Assembly (NCBI GenBank): GCA_014529385.2
Contig: CM043947.1
Coordinates: 131,963,391 to 132,027,390, forward strand
Direction: 5' to 3'
DNA: 64,000 nt
DNA from: Adiantum capillus-veneris
Taxonomy: Eukaryota; Streptophyta; Polypodiopsida; Polypodiales; Pteridaceae
Both the position numbers and the translations under genes were made by a program. Under the pieces are notes generated by a model. The model ran no database searches. It worked only from the letters and a program-made list of their open reading frames with translations, and was not told the DNA's origin. Below are positions 23,544 to 35,251 of the stretch, one piece after another (position 1 is the first letter of the stretch; the number at the start of each line of letters is the position of its first letter).

Positions 23544-24720
23544 ATGTGTCAGGACATCTCAGAGTCAGTTCCAACTGAGTGGCTCACGCCTCTCGAGCCA
23601 GTAGCACCCCGGTGGATGGGAGCCTTCACACGACTGGAGGTTCTCATTTCAGTCAAGGCTTGCTCAGAGACTGTCCCAGCCCTGTTCTTCGAGCTTCAGG
23701 GTGGGGGACGATTACAACGAGTTGCAGTAGAGGCCCCGCAGGTAGCAGAGTGCTGTTTCCAGAGGATCCGAGTTGTGGGCATATCTGGGAGGACTTGCGT
23801 CATAGACCCTGTCCCAGCAGCTCTTGAGACAGGACACTGGAGGCTATGGGCTTGGGAGTGCTGTCCACTGGCACGAGTACAGTGGGACCCTGGTGAGTGG
23901 CTATGGAGGGACCCTTTCTCTTCTGCAGACCGCCTTGGAGTCCCCTTCTTTCAGTACACTGTTCGGCTTGGACGTCATATACTTGCAGCACAAAGAGAGG
24001 CCCGCCCCGCTGCAGCACGTCATTGGCAGGAGGAGGGCCTCATAGTCGAGTTCTTGGCAGCTTTTTGGCAGAGGCTGTGGGACTCCAGACAGCCGAGGCG
24101 AGTCACCTTGTTTCAGTGGCTGGTCGCACATAGAGCCACAGCAGTAGGGAGCTCGCTTGTGCATAGTGGTCTCTCGGCCACATGTGCAGGTTGTGACCAT
24201 TTCGTGGAGAGTCAGCGTCACTGTCTTTGGGACTGTCCCTCGACCTAGCAGGTGTGGCTACGAGTTCTTCGGCTGATGCCTGCTCTCTCCACAGCTCGCC
24301 AGTACACTTGGGGGGCAGCGGCTTGGTCCACCCTAACGGGCCCTGCACTTCAGTTTGAGCTATCTTCCACCAGCAGGATGATAGTGATACAGGGGGGGGC
24401 GACCTACACTCCAGCCTGCTACAGAGCTTACTCCACTGGAGTGGTGCAATGAGAGAGAGGAGTGTTGGGAGCTCATCAGTGGCCTGACACTTTGGTTCAT
24501 CTGGCGGGCCCGCTGTTTCCGCATCTTTGAGGCTCGCCCTGTGCCACCAGCAGAGACTGTTCGTGACTTTTGGCTAGAATTGATCCATACTCTCAGAGGA
24601 CAGCTTGAGGGACTACACGGCAGCTCCGACCGCATCCGGGAGCGCCGCGAGGCTTTCCTTCGACTCTGGCGCCCTGGGCCTTTCTACACCTTAGTCCAAG
24701 GGGTGCTCAGATGGCACTAG
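23544..24720 (+). pseudogene. LINE-II ORF2 part 3: C-terminal region with Cys/His cluster
   Basis: The frame 23544-24248 contains RVTLFQWLVAHRA and then a Cys/His cluster (CAGCDHFVESQRHCLWDC) matching the zf-RVT region at the C-terminus of plant LINE ORF2. After a stop at 24246, coding similarity goes on in other frames to about 24720 (FWLELIHTLRGQLEGL, GPFYTLVQG). LINE-III has lost this part. Confidence 0.78.
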
Positions 24721-24904
24721 TGTCCACCTGTGTGGCTTTTCCCTCCTCCCATCTCTTGATTTAGCCCCATTGTATATATGTTGTTTTTTCATTGGGAGAG
24801 TCTCCTCATCATGCTTGTTGTAGCCCTCTCTTGCAGAGGTGGTTGTAGCCCTATGGGCAGTTTTCATTAACTAATAGAAGGATCTTTTTCTCGGAAAAAG
24901 AAAA
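24721..24904 (+). other. LINE-II 3' leader and A-rich tail
   Basis: This non-coding tail contains CATTGGGAGAGTCTCC, GGTGGTTGTAGCCC and AACTAATAGAAGGATC, ending in GGAAAAAG plus an A run. The same words end LINE-III at 61012-61121, so this is the family-specific 3' end recognised by the element's reverse transcriptase. Confidence 0.85.
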
Positions 24905-24921
24905 AAAAACTCGTAGTGTCC

Positions 24922-25773
24922 AAACCTTGTTCGGAATGCTTATACCAAGTCGAATACGTACTTGGTCTAACCGCAATCTATTTTCATAAAAATACGAGCA
25001 TGAGTAAGCTTGTCGAACAACTCATCCACACGTGGCAATGGGTACTTGTTCTGAACAGTAACCACATTTAAACCACGGTAGTCTACGCACATGCGCATAC
25101 TACCGTCTTTTTTCTTCACTAATAGGATAGGAGAAGCCCATGGTGAAGAACTTGGTTGATTAAACCCTCTGCTTAGATACTCAGCAAGCTGACGTTCCAC
25201 CTCAGCAGCTTCAGAGTAACTCATGCGGTAGGGTGGTTTATTTATTGGTTTACTGCCTGCAACTACATCGATGTTATGTTGCACCGATCGTGTCGGCGGT
25301 AATCCTGATGGCAAATCATTAGGAAAAACATCGTGAAATTCCTTTAATAAAGTTTTTAAATCACTAGCAACCTTTGCTTGTTGAGAAGTAGCCATTGGTG
25401 GAAGAGATGAGAGAGAAGCATGCGGCGTTGAGGAATGTTCAACAGATTCAATGTTAGAGAGAAAATGAGACAATGAGTAACACAAGAAAACTTGATCTAT
25501 TTCATTATCAAAAACAAGCTGCATAACCTCAACTGTATATATCAATGGTGAAGAAGGCACATACTTCTCTCCTAACAACAACACATGTGCACCATGGGAT
25601 TCAAATATCAAGCTGTTGTGCTCATAGCTATGCTTCAGTGATGGTCCTACGCTATGCAACCATTCCCTACCAAGGACCACGTCTACCCTCTCCATGTTCA
25701 TAACCTGAAAATTCAAGGATGTGGAGTAGCCTTGTACTTCCAACGGTACAGCTCGAACTTGAGTATCCCACAT
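24922..25773 (-). pseudogene. Gypsy G1 protease end and reverse transcriptase N-terminal half
   Basis: Minus-strand frame 25773-24967. It carries the linker after the protease ([20 protein letters not shown]) and the fingers/palm of reverse transcriptase: [60 protein letters not shown] and ARIFMKID. It breaks off at the LINE-II insertion at 24921 and continues at 18080. Confidence 0.9.
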
Positions 25774-27124
25774 CCATCATTGCTACCTTGTAGCGGTGGG
25801 TACTCGGAATTTGAGGCAATTTGAGTTTTTTCACTAATCCATAATTAATGAAATTGTGAGTAGCACCGTCTCTACCAAGATGCTCACCTTGTGCCCTTGC
25901 AGAGATCCGTGCATACGTACTAACTCATGTGGTCCGAAGGTCTGTTGCCACATGGAAGCTGTGAGAGAGCATTCATGCACCACCTCGGTGTGTGTTACTT
26001 CCATTGTAGAGGATAATCGTGAGGAAGAATCAAGAGGCAGCAATTGCACCGTGTGCACTGCTTTCTCCTTGCCATGAGCAGCAGATTTCCCTTGGGACAA
26101 TCCTTTTTGCCATGACCGCTTTCCAAGCATTGAAAACATAATTTCTCTTTATAAGCCTTATCAAAGTCCTCAGGAGAGAGAGGACCTCTGGACCCCTTGG
26201 GTTTTTTAGCTGCTTCAGAATTGACTACTATAAATTTCCTTTTATTGTGCTCATACTATGTGCGTGTATTGCCATGTGTATTAGCAAGCAGGTGATGATT
26301 ATGTGATTTCTTTTCATTTGGATCATCATGAATGTGTGCTTTCACTATGGCCTCCTCAAGTGTTTTAAGGTCTTGAGTCTTGACGTGCTTCTTAAGCTCT
26401 GGCGTCAAACCGCGGATAAACCCACGTACTTGCTGAAAGGTGTCTAGTCCTTCCAACTTGAGGATAACATCCCGATAGTGAGAGATATATTCAAGTAGTG
26501 ATGGGTGTTGGCGCATGGAACACATGTCCCAAGCCGTCCAATTCTGATCTGCCTCATTTGTAGGCAAGAATTCTTCGCGAAACATAGCCTCAAAGGGCCC
26601 AATGATATTCTTCTCCTTGAGAGACATCCACCACTTGTAGGCTTTGCCTTCCAGAGTTAAGCTTGTTTGTAGTGCTCTGACTGTGTCCGGAGTACGCCTT
26701 AAGGCGTGAATTCCACCCCACTTGCTGAGAAAGATATTCACTGCATCCTTATTGCGATCTCTGTCTTCTCTTTTAAAAGTCGGTGGTTTGGTGTTTTTTA
26801 ACAACTCATCCACCTCCTTTGCAGTGAGAGTGTGCAAAGAATCTGGAGATGGACCTTGTCCATGATCAAAAGGGCCTTGCCCCTAAGTAGCAGTTTCCTC
26901 GTGCATGTGTGTATCAACAGGGCCCTTGGCCTACTGCTGCGTAAGTTGTATCACTAATGTAGATAATTTAGTGACGTTTTCATTTAAAGATGCAAAATTT
27001 CCTTCCATGAGTAATATGCGTGTCTAAAGTGCACGAAATTCTTGAATATCAAGCAGTTCATAAGCATCGCCACCCACCGTAGCATCGCGGGCACTCTCCG
27101 TGAGAGCATCCGGCCGCGAGCCAA
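25774..27124 (-). pseudogene. Gypsy G1 gag and protease
   Basis: Minus-strand Gag begins near 27110. The capsid region lies in 26837-26256 (KEVDELLKNTKPPTF, FLSKWGGIHALRRTPD, YKWWMSLKEKN, FIRGLTPELKKHVKTQD). A CCHC zinc knuckle follows near 26130-26080 (LCFQCLESGHGKKDCPKGKS). The protease near 25900-25850 is frameshifted at its active site, and the THNFINYGLV word follows. Two in-frame stops precede 26837, so Gag is not translatable in full. The start lies only a few tens of bases inside the middle LTR, so the untranslated leader is unusually short or deleted. Confidence 0.85.
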
Positions 27125-27276
27125 CATAGGTGACTAGACCTTGGAATCCAACTCCCAACCTCCCACTATATAGGCAATACTCCTATCCTTTTGCCCTAGC
27201 CAGATTCCCTTGTCCACACTGCCTAGTCCGGCCCTTGGCCCAGTCTATGACTCCCTAGCCTTGCCCTTGTCCTGAC
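27125..27276 (-). mobile_element. middle LTR shared by G1 and G2
   Basis: CATAGGTGACTAGACC to TTGTCCTGACA matches both outer 160-bp LTRs but lacks the first seven bases TGCAAAG and has small differences. It is followed at once by the G2 polypurine tract (minus strand AAGGGAGAAGTAA). It therefore acts as the 5' LTR of G1 and the 3' LTR of G2, the arrangement left by LTR-LTR recombination or tandem integration. Confidence 0.85.
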
Positions 27277-28788
27277 ATTACTTCTCCCTTAGGGAAGAGT
27301 TTTCATCCTCGAAAACAAAAGTAGGAAACTAATTCTTAAGAACACTAATGTTTTCCCAAGTGGCACCTTCCTCGGGTCGATCTTTACACTTGATTAAAGC
27401 TTGTCGACGTCCATGATGACGCGTACGTAAATCATTATAGTCAAGAATTCGTTCAGGGTTAGGCAGTAAGGTAGGAGGTTCAACGAAATCGACAAGAATC
27501 TGTTGGCCAATGACATTGTCGTTTCATTAAAACCGCTTACATAATGGCTTACATGAAACATCGGACGAATACGAGAATGTGTAGGTAGAGATAGTTTGTA
27601 GGCACGATCACCCACTCGCTTGAGTATTTTGAAAGGCCCACAATATCGTGGAGATAATTTATGTGTTGGCCCAGTTTTCAGACTTTTTGAATGCTCTAGT
27701 GCACGTTAAAATACTTCCTTTCCTTCCTCAAAGGTAACTTGCCGACGTTTCTCATCAGCGTACTTCTTATGCCGATCTTGCGCTTGTTGGACGTTTTGAC
27801 GAGCGAGTTTCAGCATATCCATGTGGTCTTGGAGAAAATCCTTAACATGTTGGAGTTTTTCGGTTGCCAATACCACTGTAACTGGTGACCTAGGTTGAAA
27901 ATCATTCATGAGCATGAAAGGACTAAAACCAGTCGTGACATGCTTAGCACTGTTGTAAGCAAACTCAAGAAGAGGTAGATATTCTTCCCAGTCTGTTTGT
28001 TTCTTGCTAACGTATGCGCGTAGCATATCCTCTAGCACTTGGTTAACTCGTTCAGTTTGACCATCCGTTTCTGGATGATCGGATGTACTGAAGTTTAGTT
28101 GTGTACCCAATCGTTTAAATACAACCCTCCAAAAATGACTGTTAAACTTGGGATCACGATCACTGACAATGTTACTTGACAAGCCATACAACTTGTATAG
28201 GTTGTCCACAAATAACTTAGCTAATTCTGGAGTCTTAATCGTTGATTTGGTTGGAATAAACTTACATAGTTTAGTCAACCGGTCTACGACCACCCATACT
28301 GAGTCATGACCTCGTAGAGTGGTTGGTAAACCCACAATAAAATCCAAGAGATACTTTTCCATTTACCATTGGAAATCTCCAAAGGATGTAAGAATCCTCC
28401 TGTTTTCAGGCGCTCTACTTTCTTAACTTTACATTTTTGGCAATGCAAGACATAATCTTGAACAAAGCCATGTAATCCTGGCCAGTAAATCTGTCGTCGT
28501 ACGAGAGCATAAGTCTTTCTAATACCCGGGTGCCCTACACTTGGACTGTCATGACATTCATAAAGAATTTGGCACCGAATGTCTGTGTCCGTCGGTACAC
28601 AAACTCTCCCCTTATGGAGTAGGTACCCATTGTCGATGGTAAAATTCTTCCATCGCTCTAGTTCATCACTCGATAGAGGAGAACGGCGTGTGGAGGTTCA
28701 CGACACACTACCATCATTGGAGTGAGAAGGATCCCTCATTTGTACATGGCTCCACACTTTGGAATATGCGTCATCCTGCTCATATTTG
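27277..28788 (-). pseudogene. Gypsy G2 integrase and C-terminal part
   Basis: Minus-strand pol. The integrase zinc-binding region lies around 28700-28430. The core at 28362-27706 has VSDRDPKFNSHFW, SDHPETDGQTERVNQ and EEYLPLLEFAYNSAKH, with the catalytic Asp and Glu in place. The frame ends in the chromodomain-like pol end at 27615-27290 ([17 protein letters not shown]). A hAT-like MITE separates it from RNase H at 28788. Several stops, for example near 28365, make it inactive. Confidence 0.88.
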
Positions 28789-28949
28789 CATAGTCACAAG
28801 GGACGCATTCCGGGACGGGGGAACGGGGGACTGGGGACGGGGCTGAAATGGATTTTTAGTGTAAAAAAGAGAGCGGGACGGCAAGTGGGGACGGAAAAGT
28901 GGGGACGGGAAGCCCGAAAAAGGGCGTCCCCTGTTACTATGCATATTTG
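28781..28949. mobile_element. hAT-like MITE, 153 bp, with 8-bp target duplication
   Basis: CATATTTG at 28781-28788 and 28942-28949 flanks 28789-28941. The ends are inverted repeats: left CATAGTCACAAGGGACG, right (reverse complement) CATAGTAACAGGGGACG. G3 lacks the insert at the homologous site, where the uninterrupted gene sequence is read. The 8-bp duplication and CA...TG ends fit the hAT superfamily. The inside is rich in GGGGACGG words and does not code. Confidence 0.9.
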
Positions 28950-30487
28950 CCCTGTAGAGAATCCAAAAATTCACTATGAAGTTCCGTGAACAAGAGAGAA
29001 TTGATCTTTGGCATACGACTAAGAGGGTCAGTTACCACATTGTATCGTCCTTTACGATACAGGAGCTTGGCGTCATATTCCTGAAGAATCTCAGCCCATC
29101 TGGCTTTTCGACCCTTCAAATCAGTTTGTTGTGTAAACCATTTAATACTTTCATGGTCAAACACAATCTTAAACTGAGCACCATACAAATAATGTCTCCA
29201 TGTTTTCAATGCAGACACTATTGCATAGAGTTCGCGTTCATAAGCAGAGTAATTCTGTTGTGCTGAATCAAGCTTCTTGCTTCCAAATGCAATTGGCCGC
29301 CCTTCTGATAGCAGGACTGCTCCAATAGCACAATCACTGAAATGCGTTTCCAAAACGAATGGTTTCAAAGGATCTACAATAGCTAGGATTGGAGCTGTAG
29401 CTAATGCATCCTTGAGCGTATCAAAACTATGTTGTTGAGTGGGTCCCCACTGAAAAGCTTTGTCTTTGCCTTTCAGTTGGTCCGTCATGGGAACAGCAAT
29501 ATTAGCATAGTTTTTAACGAGCTTTCGATAAAAACCTGCAAATCGTAAAAACATCTGTCACTCTTCCAGATTTTTAGGAGAAGACCACTGTCGAATGGTA
29601 TCCACTTTGAATTGATCCATGTTTAGCCCAGTGGCCGAAATTACATGCCTAAGATAGTGAATTTCTTCGTTCAGAAAATCACACTTGGATTCCTTGGCAT
29701 ATAATTGATTTGTTCGTAACAATTCGAACACCTGCCTCAGATGTTGTAAGTATTCTTCTTCAGAAGCACTGTATACTGGAATGTCATCGAGAAAAACGAT
29801 GACAAATTTGCCCAAGTACGGCTTCAAGACACTATCCATAAATGTCATTAATGTGGCGGGCACATTGGTTAACCCAAAAGGCATAACCAAAAACTTGAAG
29901 TGTCCACACCTTGTTCGGAATGCAGTTTTGGGTATATCAGCAAGCCGAATACATACTTGGTGATAACCTAACCGCAAATCTATTTTCGTAAAAATACGAG
30001 CATGAGTGAGCTTGTCGAACAACTCATCCACGTGTGGCAATGTGTACTTGTTCTTAACATTAACCGCATTTAAGCCACGGTAGTCTACGCACATACGCAT
30101 ACTACCAGTTTTTTTCTTCACTAAGAGGATAGGAGAAACCCATGGTGAAGAGCTTGGTTGGATAAACCCTCTGCTAAGATAGTCAGCAAGTTGACATTCC
30201 ACCTCAGCAGCTTCAGAGTAACTCATGCCGTAGGGTGGTTTACTGATTGGTTTATTGCCTGCAACCACATCGATGCTATGTTGCACCGATCGTGTCGGTG
30301 GTAATCCTGATGGTAAATCATTAAGAAAAACATCGTGAAATTCCTTTAATAAATTTTTTAAATCACTAGCAACCTTTGCTTGTTGAGAAGTAGCCATTGG
30401 TGGAAGAGATGAGAGAGAAGCATACGGCATTGAGGAATGTTCAACAGATTCAATGGTAGAGAGAAAATGAGACAATGAGTAACACAA
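28950..30487 (-). pseudogene. Gypsy G2 reverse transcriptase and RNase H
   Basis: The minus-strand frame 30487-29558 holds the protease-RT linker and reverse transcriptase: [56 protein letters not shown] and catalytic FLDDIPVYSA. The next frame (29554-28937) holds the connection and RNase H: FAGFYRKLVKNYAN, FVLETHFSDCAIGAVLLSEG, YSAYERELYAIVSALKTWRH and the FKIVFDHESIKW strand. In RNase H the expected D of E-T-D is H (ETH), which would harm catalysis. A stop separates the frames. Confidence 0.9.
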
Positions 30488-31503
30488 GAAAACTTGATCT
30501 ATTTCATTACATAAACGAGCTACCTAAGCTCAGCTGTATATATGAGTGATGAAGAAGGCACATCCTTCTCTCCTAACAACAACACATGTGCGCCATGGGA
30601 TTCAAACATCAAGCTGTTGTGCTCATAGCTACGCTTCAATGATGGTCCAAGGCTATGCAACCATTCCCTACCAAGGACTACGTCTACCCTCTCCACGTTC
30701 ATAACCTGAAAATCCAAGGATGTGGAGTAGCCTTGTACTTCCAACGGTACAGCTCCGACTTAAGTATCCCAGAATTCGGCATCATATCCATTCATCATTG
30801 CCACCTTGTAGCGGTGGGTACTCGGACTTTGAGACAATTTGAGTTTTTTCACCAATCCATAATTAATGAAATTGTGAGTAGCACCCTCATCTACCAAGAT
30901 GCGCACCTTGTGCCCTTGCAAAGATTCGTGCATACGTACTAACTCATGTGGTCCGAAGGTCTGTTCCCACATGGAAGCTGTGAGACAGCATTCATGCACC
31001 ACCTCGGTGTGTGTTACTTCCACTGTAGAGAATCGTGAGGAAGACTCAAGAGGCAGTAGTTGCACCGTGTGCACTGCTTTCTCCTTGCCATGAGGAACAG
31101 ATTTCCCCTTGGGACAATCCTTTTTTCCATGACCGTTGCCCAAGCATTGAAAACATAATTTCTCTTTTTTAGCCTTATCAAAGTCCTCAGGAGAGAGAGG
31201 ACCTTTGGACACCTTGGGTTTTTTAGCTACTTCATAATTGGCTATTATAAATTTCCTTTTATTGTGCTCATACTGTGTGCGTGTATTACCATGTGTATTA
31301 GCAGGCACATGATTATTATGTGATTTCTTTTCATCTGGATCATCACGAATGTGTGCTTTCACTATGGCCTCCTCAAGTGTTTTAGGGTCTTGAGTCTTGA
31401 CGTGCTTCTTAAGCTCTGGCGTCAGACCACGGATAAACCCACGTACTTGCTGAAAGGTGTCTACTCCCTCCAACTTGAGGATAACATCCCGATAGTGAGA
31501 GAT
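30488..31503 (-). pseudogene. Gypsy G2 gag (5'-truncated) and protease
   Basis: The minus strand encodes the C-terminal half of Gag from HYRDVILKLEGVDTFQQVRG, with FIRGLTPELKKHVKTQD and zinc knuckle LCFQCLGNGHGKKDCPKGKS. The protease follows with ILVDEGATHNFINYG, where the usual D-S/T-G is D-E-G. The N-terminal half of Gag, present in G1, is missing. Sequence ends at the inverted junction near 31503. Confidence 0.88.
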
Positions 31504-31511
31504 AACCTGAA

Positions 31512-32810
31512 CATCTCATTATCAGGATGTTATCCTGAAGCTGGAAGGACTAGACACCTTTCAGCAAGTATGTGGGTTTATCCGCGGTCTAACGCCAGAG
31601 CTTAAGAAGCACGTCAAGACTCAAGACCCTAAAACACTTGAGGAGTCCATAGTGAAACAACACATTCATGATGATCCAGATAAAAAGAAATCACATAATC
31701 ATCACGTGCCTGCTAATACACATGGTAATACACGCACACAGTATGGGCACAATAAAAAGAAATTCATAGTAGCCAATTCTGAAGCAACTAAAAAACCCAA
31801 GGGGTCCAAAGGTCCTCTCTCTCCTGAGGACTTTGATAAGGCTAAAAAAGAGAAATTATGTTTTCGATGCTTGGGAAGTGGTCATGCCAAAAAGGATTGT
31901 CCCAAAGGGAAATCTGCTGCTCATGGCAAGAAGAAAGCAGTGCACACGGTGCAACTGCTGCCTCTTGAGTCTTCCTCACGATTATCCTCTACAATGGAAG
32001 TAACACACACCGAGGTGGTGCATGAATGCTCTCTCACAGCTTCCATGTAGCAACAGACCTTTGGACCACATGAGTTAGTACGTATGCACGGATCTCTGCA
32101 AGGGCACAAGGTGCGCATCTTGGTAGATGACGGTGCTACTCACAATTTCATTAATTATGGATTGGTGAAAAAACTCAAATTGCCTCAAATTCCGAGTACC
32201 CACCGCTACAAGGTAGCAATGATGGATGTGGGATACTCAAGTCCGAGCTGTACCGTTGGAAGTACAAGGCTACTCCAAATCCTTGAATTTTCAAGTTATG
32301 AACCTGGAGAGGGCAGACGTGGTCCTTGGTAGGGAATGGTTGTATAGCCTAGGACCATCACTGAAGCGTAGCTATGAGCACAATAGCTTGATATTTGAAT
32401 CCAATGGTGCACATGTGTTGTTGTTAGGAGAGAAAGATGTGCCTTCTTCACCACTGATATATACAGTTGAGGTTATACAGCTCGTTTCTGATAATGAAAT
32501 AGATCAAGTTTTGTTGTGTTACTCATTGTCTCATTTTCTCTCTAACATTGAATCTGTTGAACATTCCTCAACGCCGCATGCTTCTCTCTCATCTCTTCCA
32601 CCAATGGCTACTTCTCGACAAGCAAAGGTTGCTAGTGATTTAAAAAAATTATTAAAGGAATTTCACGATGTTTTTCCTAATGATTTGCCATCGGGATTAC
32701 CGCCGACACGATCGGTGCAACATAGAATCGATGTAGTTGCAGGCAGTAAACCAATCAATAAACCACCCTACCGCATCAGTTACTCTGAAGCTGCTGAGGT
32801 GGAACGTTAG
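31512..32810 (+). pseudogene. Gypsy G3 gag (5'-truncated), protease and start of pol
   Basis: Plus-strand copy starting at the same Gag codons as G2 (DVILKLEGLDTFQQV). It contains FIRGLTPELKKHVKTQD, zinc knuckle LCFRCLGSGHAKKDCPKGKS and protease ILVDDGATHNFINYG. A TAG at 32048 interrupts Gag. A frameshift near 32230 shifts the [20 protein letters not shown] linker into another frame, and the fingers region [15 protein letters not shown] ends at a TAG at 32808. It cannot be expressed whole. Confidence 0.88.
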
Positions 32811-34006
32811 CTGGCTGACTATCTTAGCAGACGGTTTATCCAACCAAGTTCTTCACCATGGGCTTCTCCTATCCTATTAGTGAAGAAAAAGAATCGTAGT
32901 ATGCACATGTGCATAGACTACCGTGGCTTAAATGCGGTTACTGTTCAGAACAAGTACCCATTGCCATGCATGGATGAGTTGTTCGACAAGCTCACTCATG
33001 CTCGTACTTTTACGAAAATAGATTTGCAGTCAGGTTATCTCCAAGTACGTATTCGTCTTCTTGATATACCCAAATTTACATTACGAAGAAGGTTTGGACA
33101 CTACGAGTTTTTGGTTATGTCTTTTGGATTAACCAATGCGCCGGCAACATTCATAACACTTATGGATAGTGTCTTGAAGCCGTACTTGGGCAAATTTGTC
33201 ATCGTTTTTCTCGATGACATTCTAGTATACAGTGCTTCTGAAGAAGAACGCTTACAACATCTGAGGCAGGTGTTCGAATTGCTATGAACAAATCAATTAT
33301 ATGCCAAGGAATCTAAGTGTGATTTTTTGAAAGAAGAAATTCACTATCTTGGGCCTGTTATTTCGGCTACTAGGCTACACATGGATCAATCCAAAGTGGA
33401 AACAATTCGGTAGTGGCCTTCTCCTAAAAATCTGAAAGAGTTACAGATTATTTTAGGATTTGCTGGTTTTTATAGAAGGTTCGTTAAAAACTTTGCTAAT
33501 ATTCTTGTTCCCATGACGGACCAACTGAAAGGCAAAGGCGAAGCTTTTCAGTGGGGACCCGCTCAACAGCATAGTTTTGATACGCTCAAGGATGCATTAG
33601 CTACAGCTCCAATCCTAGCTATTGTAGATCCTTCGAAACCATTCGTTTTGGAAACGGATGCCTGTGACCGAGCTATTGGAGCACTCCTGCTACAAGAAGG
33701 GCGGCCAATTGCATTTGAAAGCAAGAACGTTGATTCAGCACATTAGAATTACTCTGCTTATGGACGCGAACTCTATGCAATAGTGTCTGCTTTGAAAACA
33801 TGGAGACATTATTTGTATGGTGCTCAGTTTGAGATTGTGTTTGACCATGAAAGCATTAAATGGTTTACACAACAAACCGATTTGAAGGGTCGAAAAGCCA
33901 GATGGGCTGAGATTCTTCAGGAATATGACGCCAAGCTCCAGTATTGTAGAGGACGGTACAATGTGGTGGTTGACGCTCTTAGTCGTATACCAAGATCAAT
34001 TCTCTC
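32811..34006 (+). pseudogene. Gypsy G3 reverse transcriptase and RNase H
   Basis: Reverse transcriptase: [48 protein letters not shown] and catalytic [13 protein letters not shown] near 33285 and TAG near 33412 break the frame. RNase H: FVLETDACDRAIGALLLQEG, YGRELYAIVSALKTWRH and IVFDHESIKWFTQQTDLKGR, which keeps the Glu-Thr-Asp that G2 has lost. A TAG sits in the middle near 33746. Confidence 0.9.
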
Positions 34007-35251
34007 TTGTTCACGGAACTTCGTAGTGAATTTTTGGATTCTCTACAGGGCAAATATGAGCAGGATGACGCATATTCCAAAGTATGGAGCCATGTACAAA
34101 TGAGCAATCCTTCTCACTTCAAAGATGGTAGTGTATCGTTAGCCTCCACACACAATTCTCCTCTGTATAGTGAAGAACTACAGCGATGGAAGAATTTTAC
34201 CATCGACAATGGGTACCTACTCCATAAGGGGAGAGTTTGTGTACCGACGGACACAGACATTCGACGCCAAATTCTTTATGAATGTCATGGCAGTCCAAGT
34301 GCAGGGCACCCGAGTATTGAAAAGACTTATGCTCTCATACAACGACTCTTTTACTGGCCAGGATTACATGGTTTTGTTCAAGATTATGTCTTGCATTGCC
34401 AAAAATGTAAGTTATAAAAGCAGAGCGCATGAAAGCTTACATCCTTTGGAGATTCCCAATGGTAAATAGGAAAGAATCTCTATGGATTTTATTGTGGATT
34501 TACCAACCACTGTACGAGGTCATGACTCAATATGAGTGGTTGTAGACCGGTTGACTAAACTATGTAAGTTTATTCCAACCAAATCAATGATTAAAACTCC
34601 AGAATTAGCCAACTTATTTGTGGACAATCTATACAAGTTGTATGGCTTGCCAAGTAACATTGTCAATGATCGTGATCCCAAGTTTAACAGTCATTTTTGG
34701 AGGATCGTATTTAAACGATTTGATACACAACTAAACCTCAGTACAGTCGATCATCCAGAAACGGATGGTCAAACTGAACGAGTTAACCAAGTGCTAGAGG
34801 ATATGCTACGCGCATACGTTAGCAAGAAACAAACAGACTGGGAAGAATATCTACCTCTTCTTGAGTTTGCTTACAACAGTGCCAAGCATGTCACGACTGG
34901 ATTTAGTCCTTTCATGCTCATGTATGGTTTTCAACCTAGGTCACCAGTTACGGTGGGGTTGGCAACCGAAAAACCCAACAGGCTAAGGATTTTCTTCAAG
35001 ACCACATGGATATGTTGAAACTCGCTCGTCAAAACGTCCGACGAGCGCAAGATCGGTATAAGAAGTAAGCTGATGAGAAACGTCGGCACGTTACCTTTGA
35101 GGAAGGGGAGGAAGTATTTTTACGTGTACCAGAGCATTCAGAAAGTCTGAAAACTGGGCCAACACCTAAATTATCTCCCCGATATTGTGGGACTTTCAAA
35201 ATACTCAAGCGAGTGGGTGATCGTGCCTACAAACTATCGCTACCTACACAT
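34007..35251 (+). pseudogene. Gypsy G3 integrase
   Basis: The zinc-binding region is at 34170-34417 (ECHGSPSAGHPSIEKTYALI, QDYVLHCQKCKL: H, H, C, C). The core at 34470-35018 has IVNDRDPKFNSHFW (S to N beside the catalytic Asp), VDHPETDGQTERVNQ and EFAYNSAKH. A TGA near 34534 and a frameshift near 34975 inactivate it. The C-terminal part ([12 protein letters not shown]) is cut by MITE-2 at 35252 and resumes at 35641 with SRIHPVFHVS, ending by 35713. Confidence 0.88.

Larger units (their letters stand above)
18064..24921 (+). mobile_element. LINE-II, full-length L1-like retrotransposon with 17-bp target duplication
   Basis: AAAAACTCGTAGTGTCC occurs at 18064-18080 and again at 24905-24921, directly after an A-rich tail. 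The body (18081-24904) has a C-rich 5' leader, ORF1, and ORF2 with APE endonuclease, reverse transcriptase and a C-terminal region with a zinc-finger-like Cys/His cluster, then a 3' leader and poly(A). This is plant L1-clade architecture. It is inserted in the opposite direction into the reverse transcriptase of Gypsy G1. It looks complete in length, but several frameshifts and stops break both ORFs. Base composition is much more GC-rich than the surrounding intron. Confidence 0.93.
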
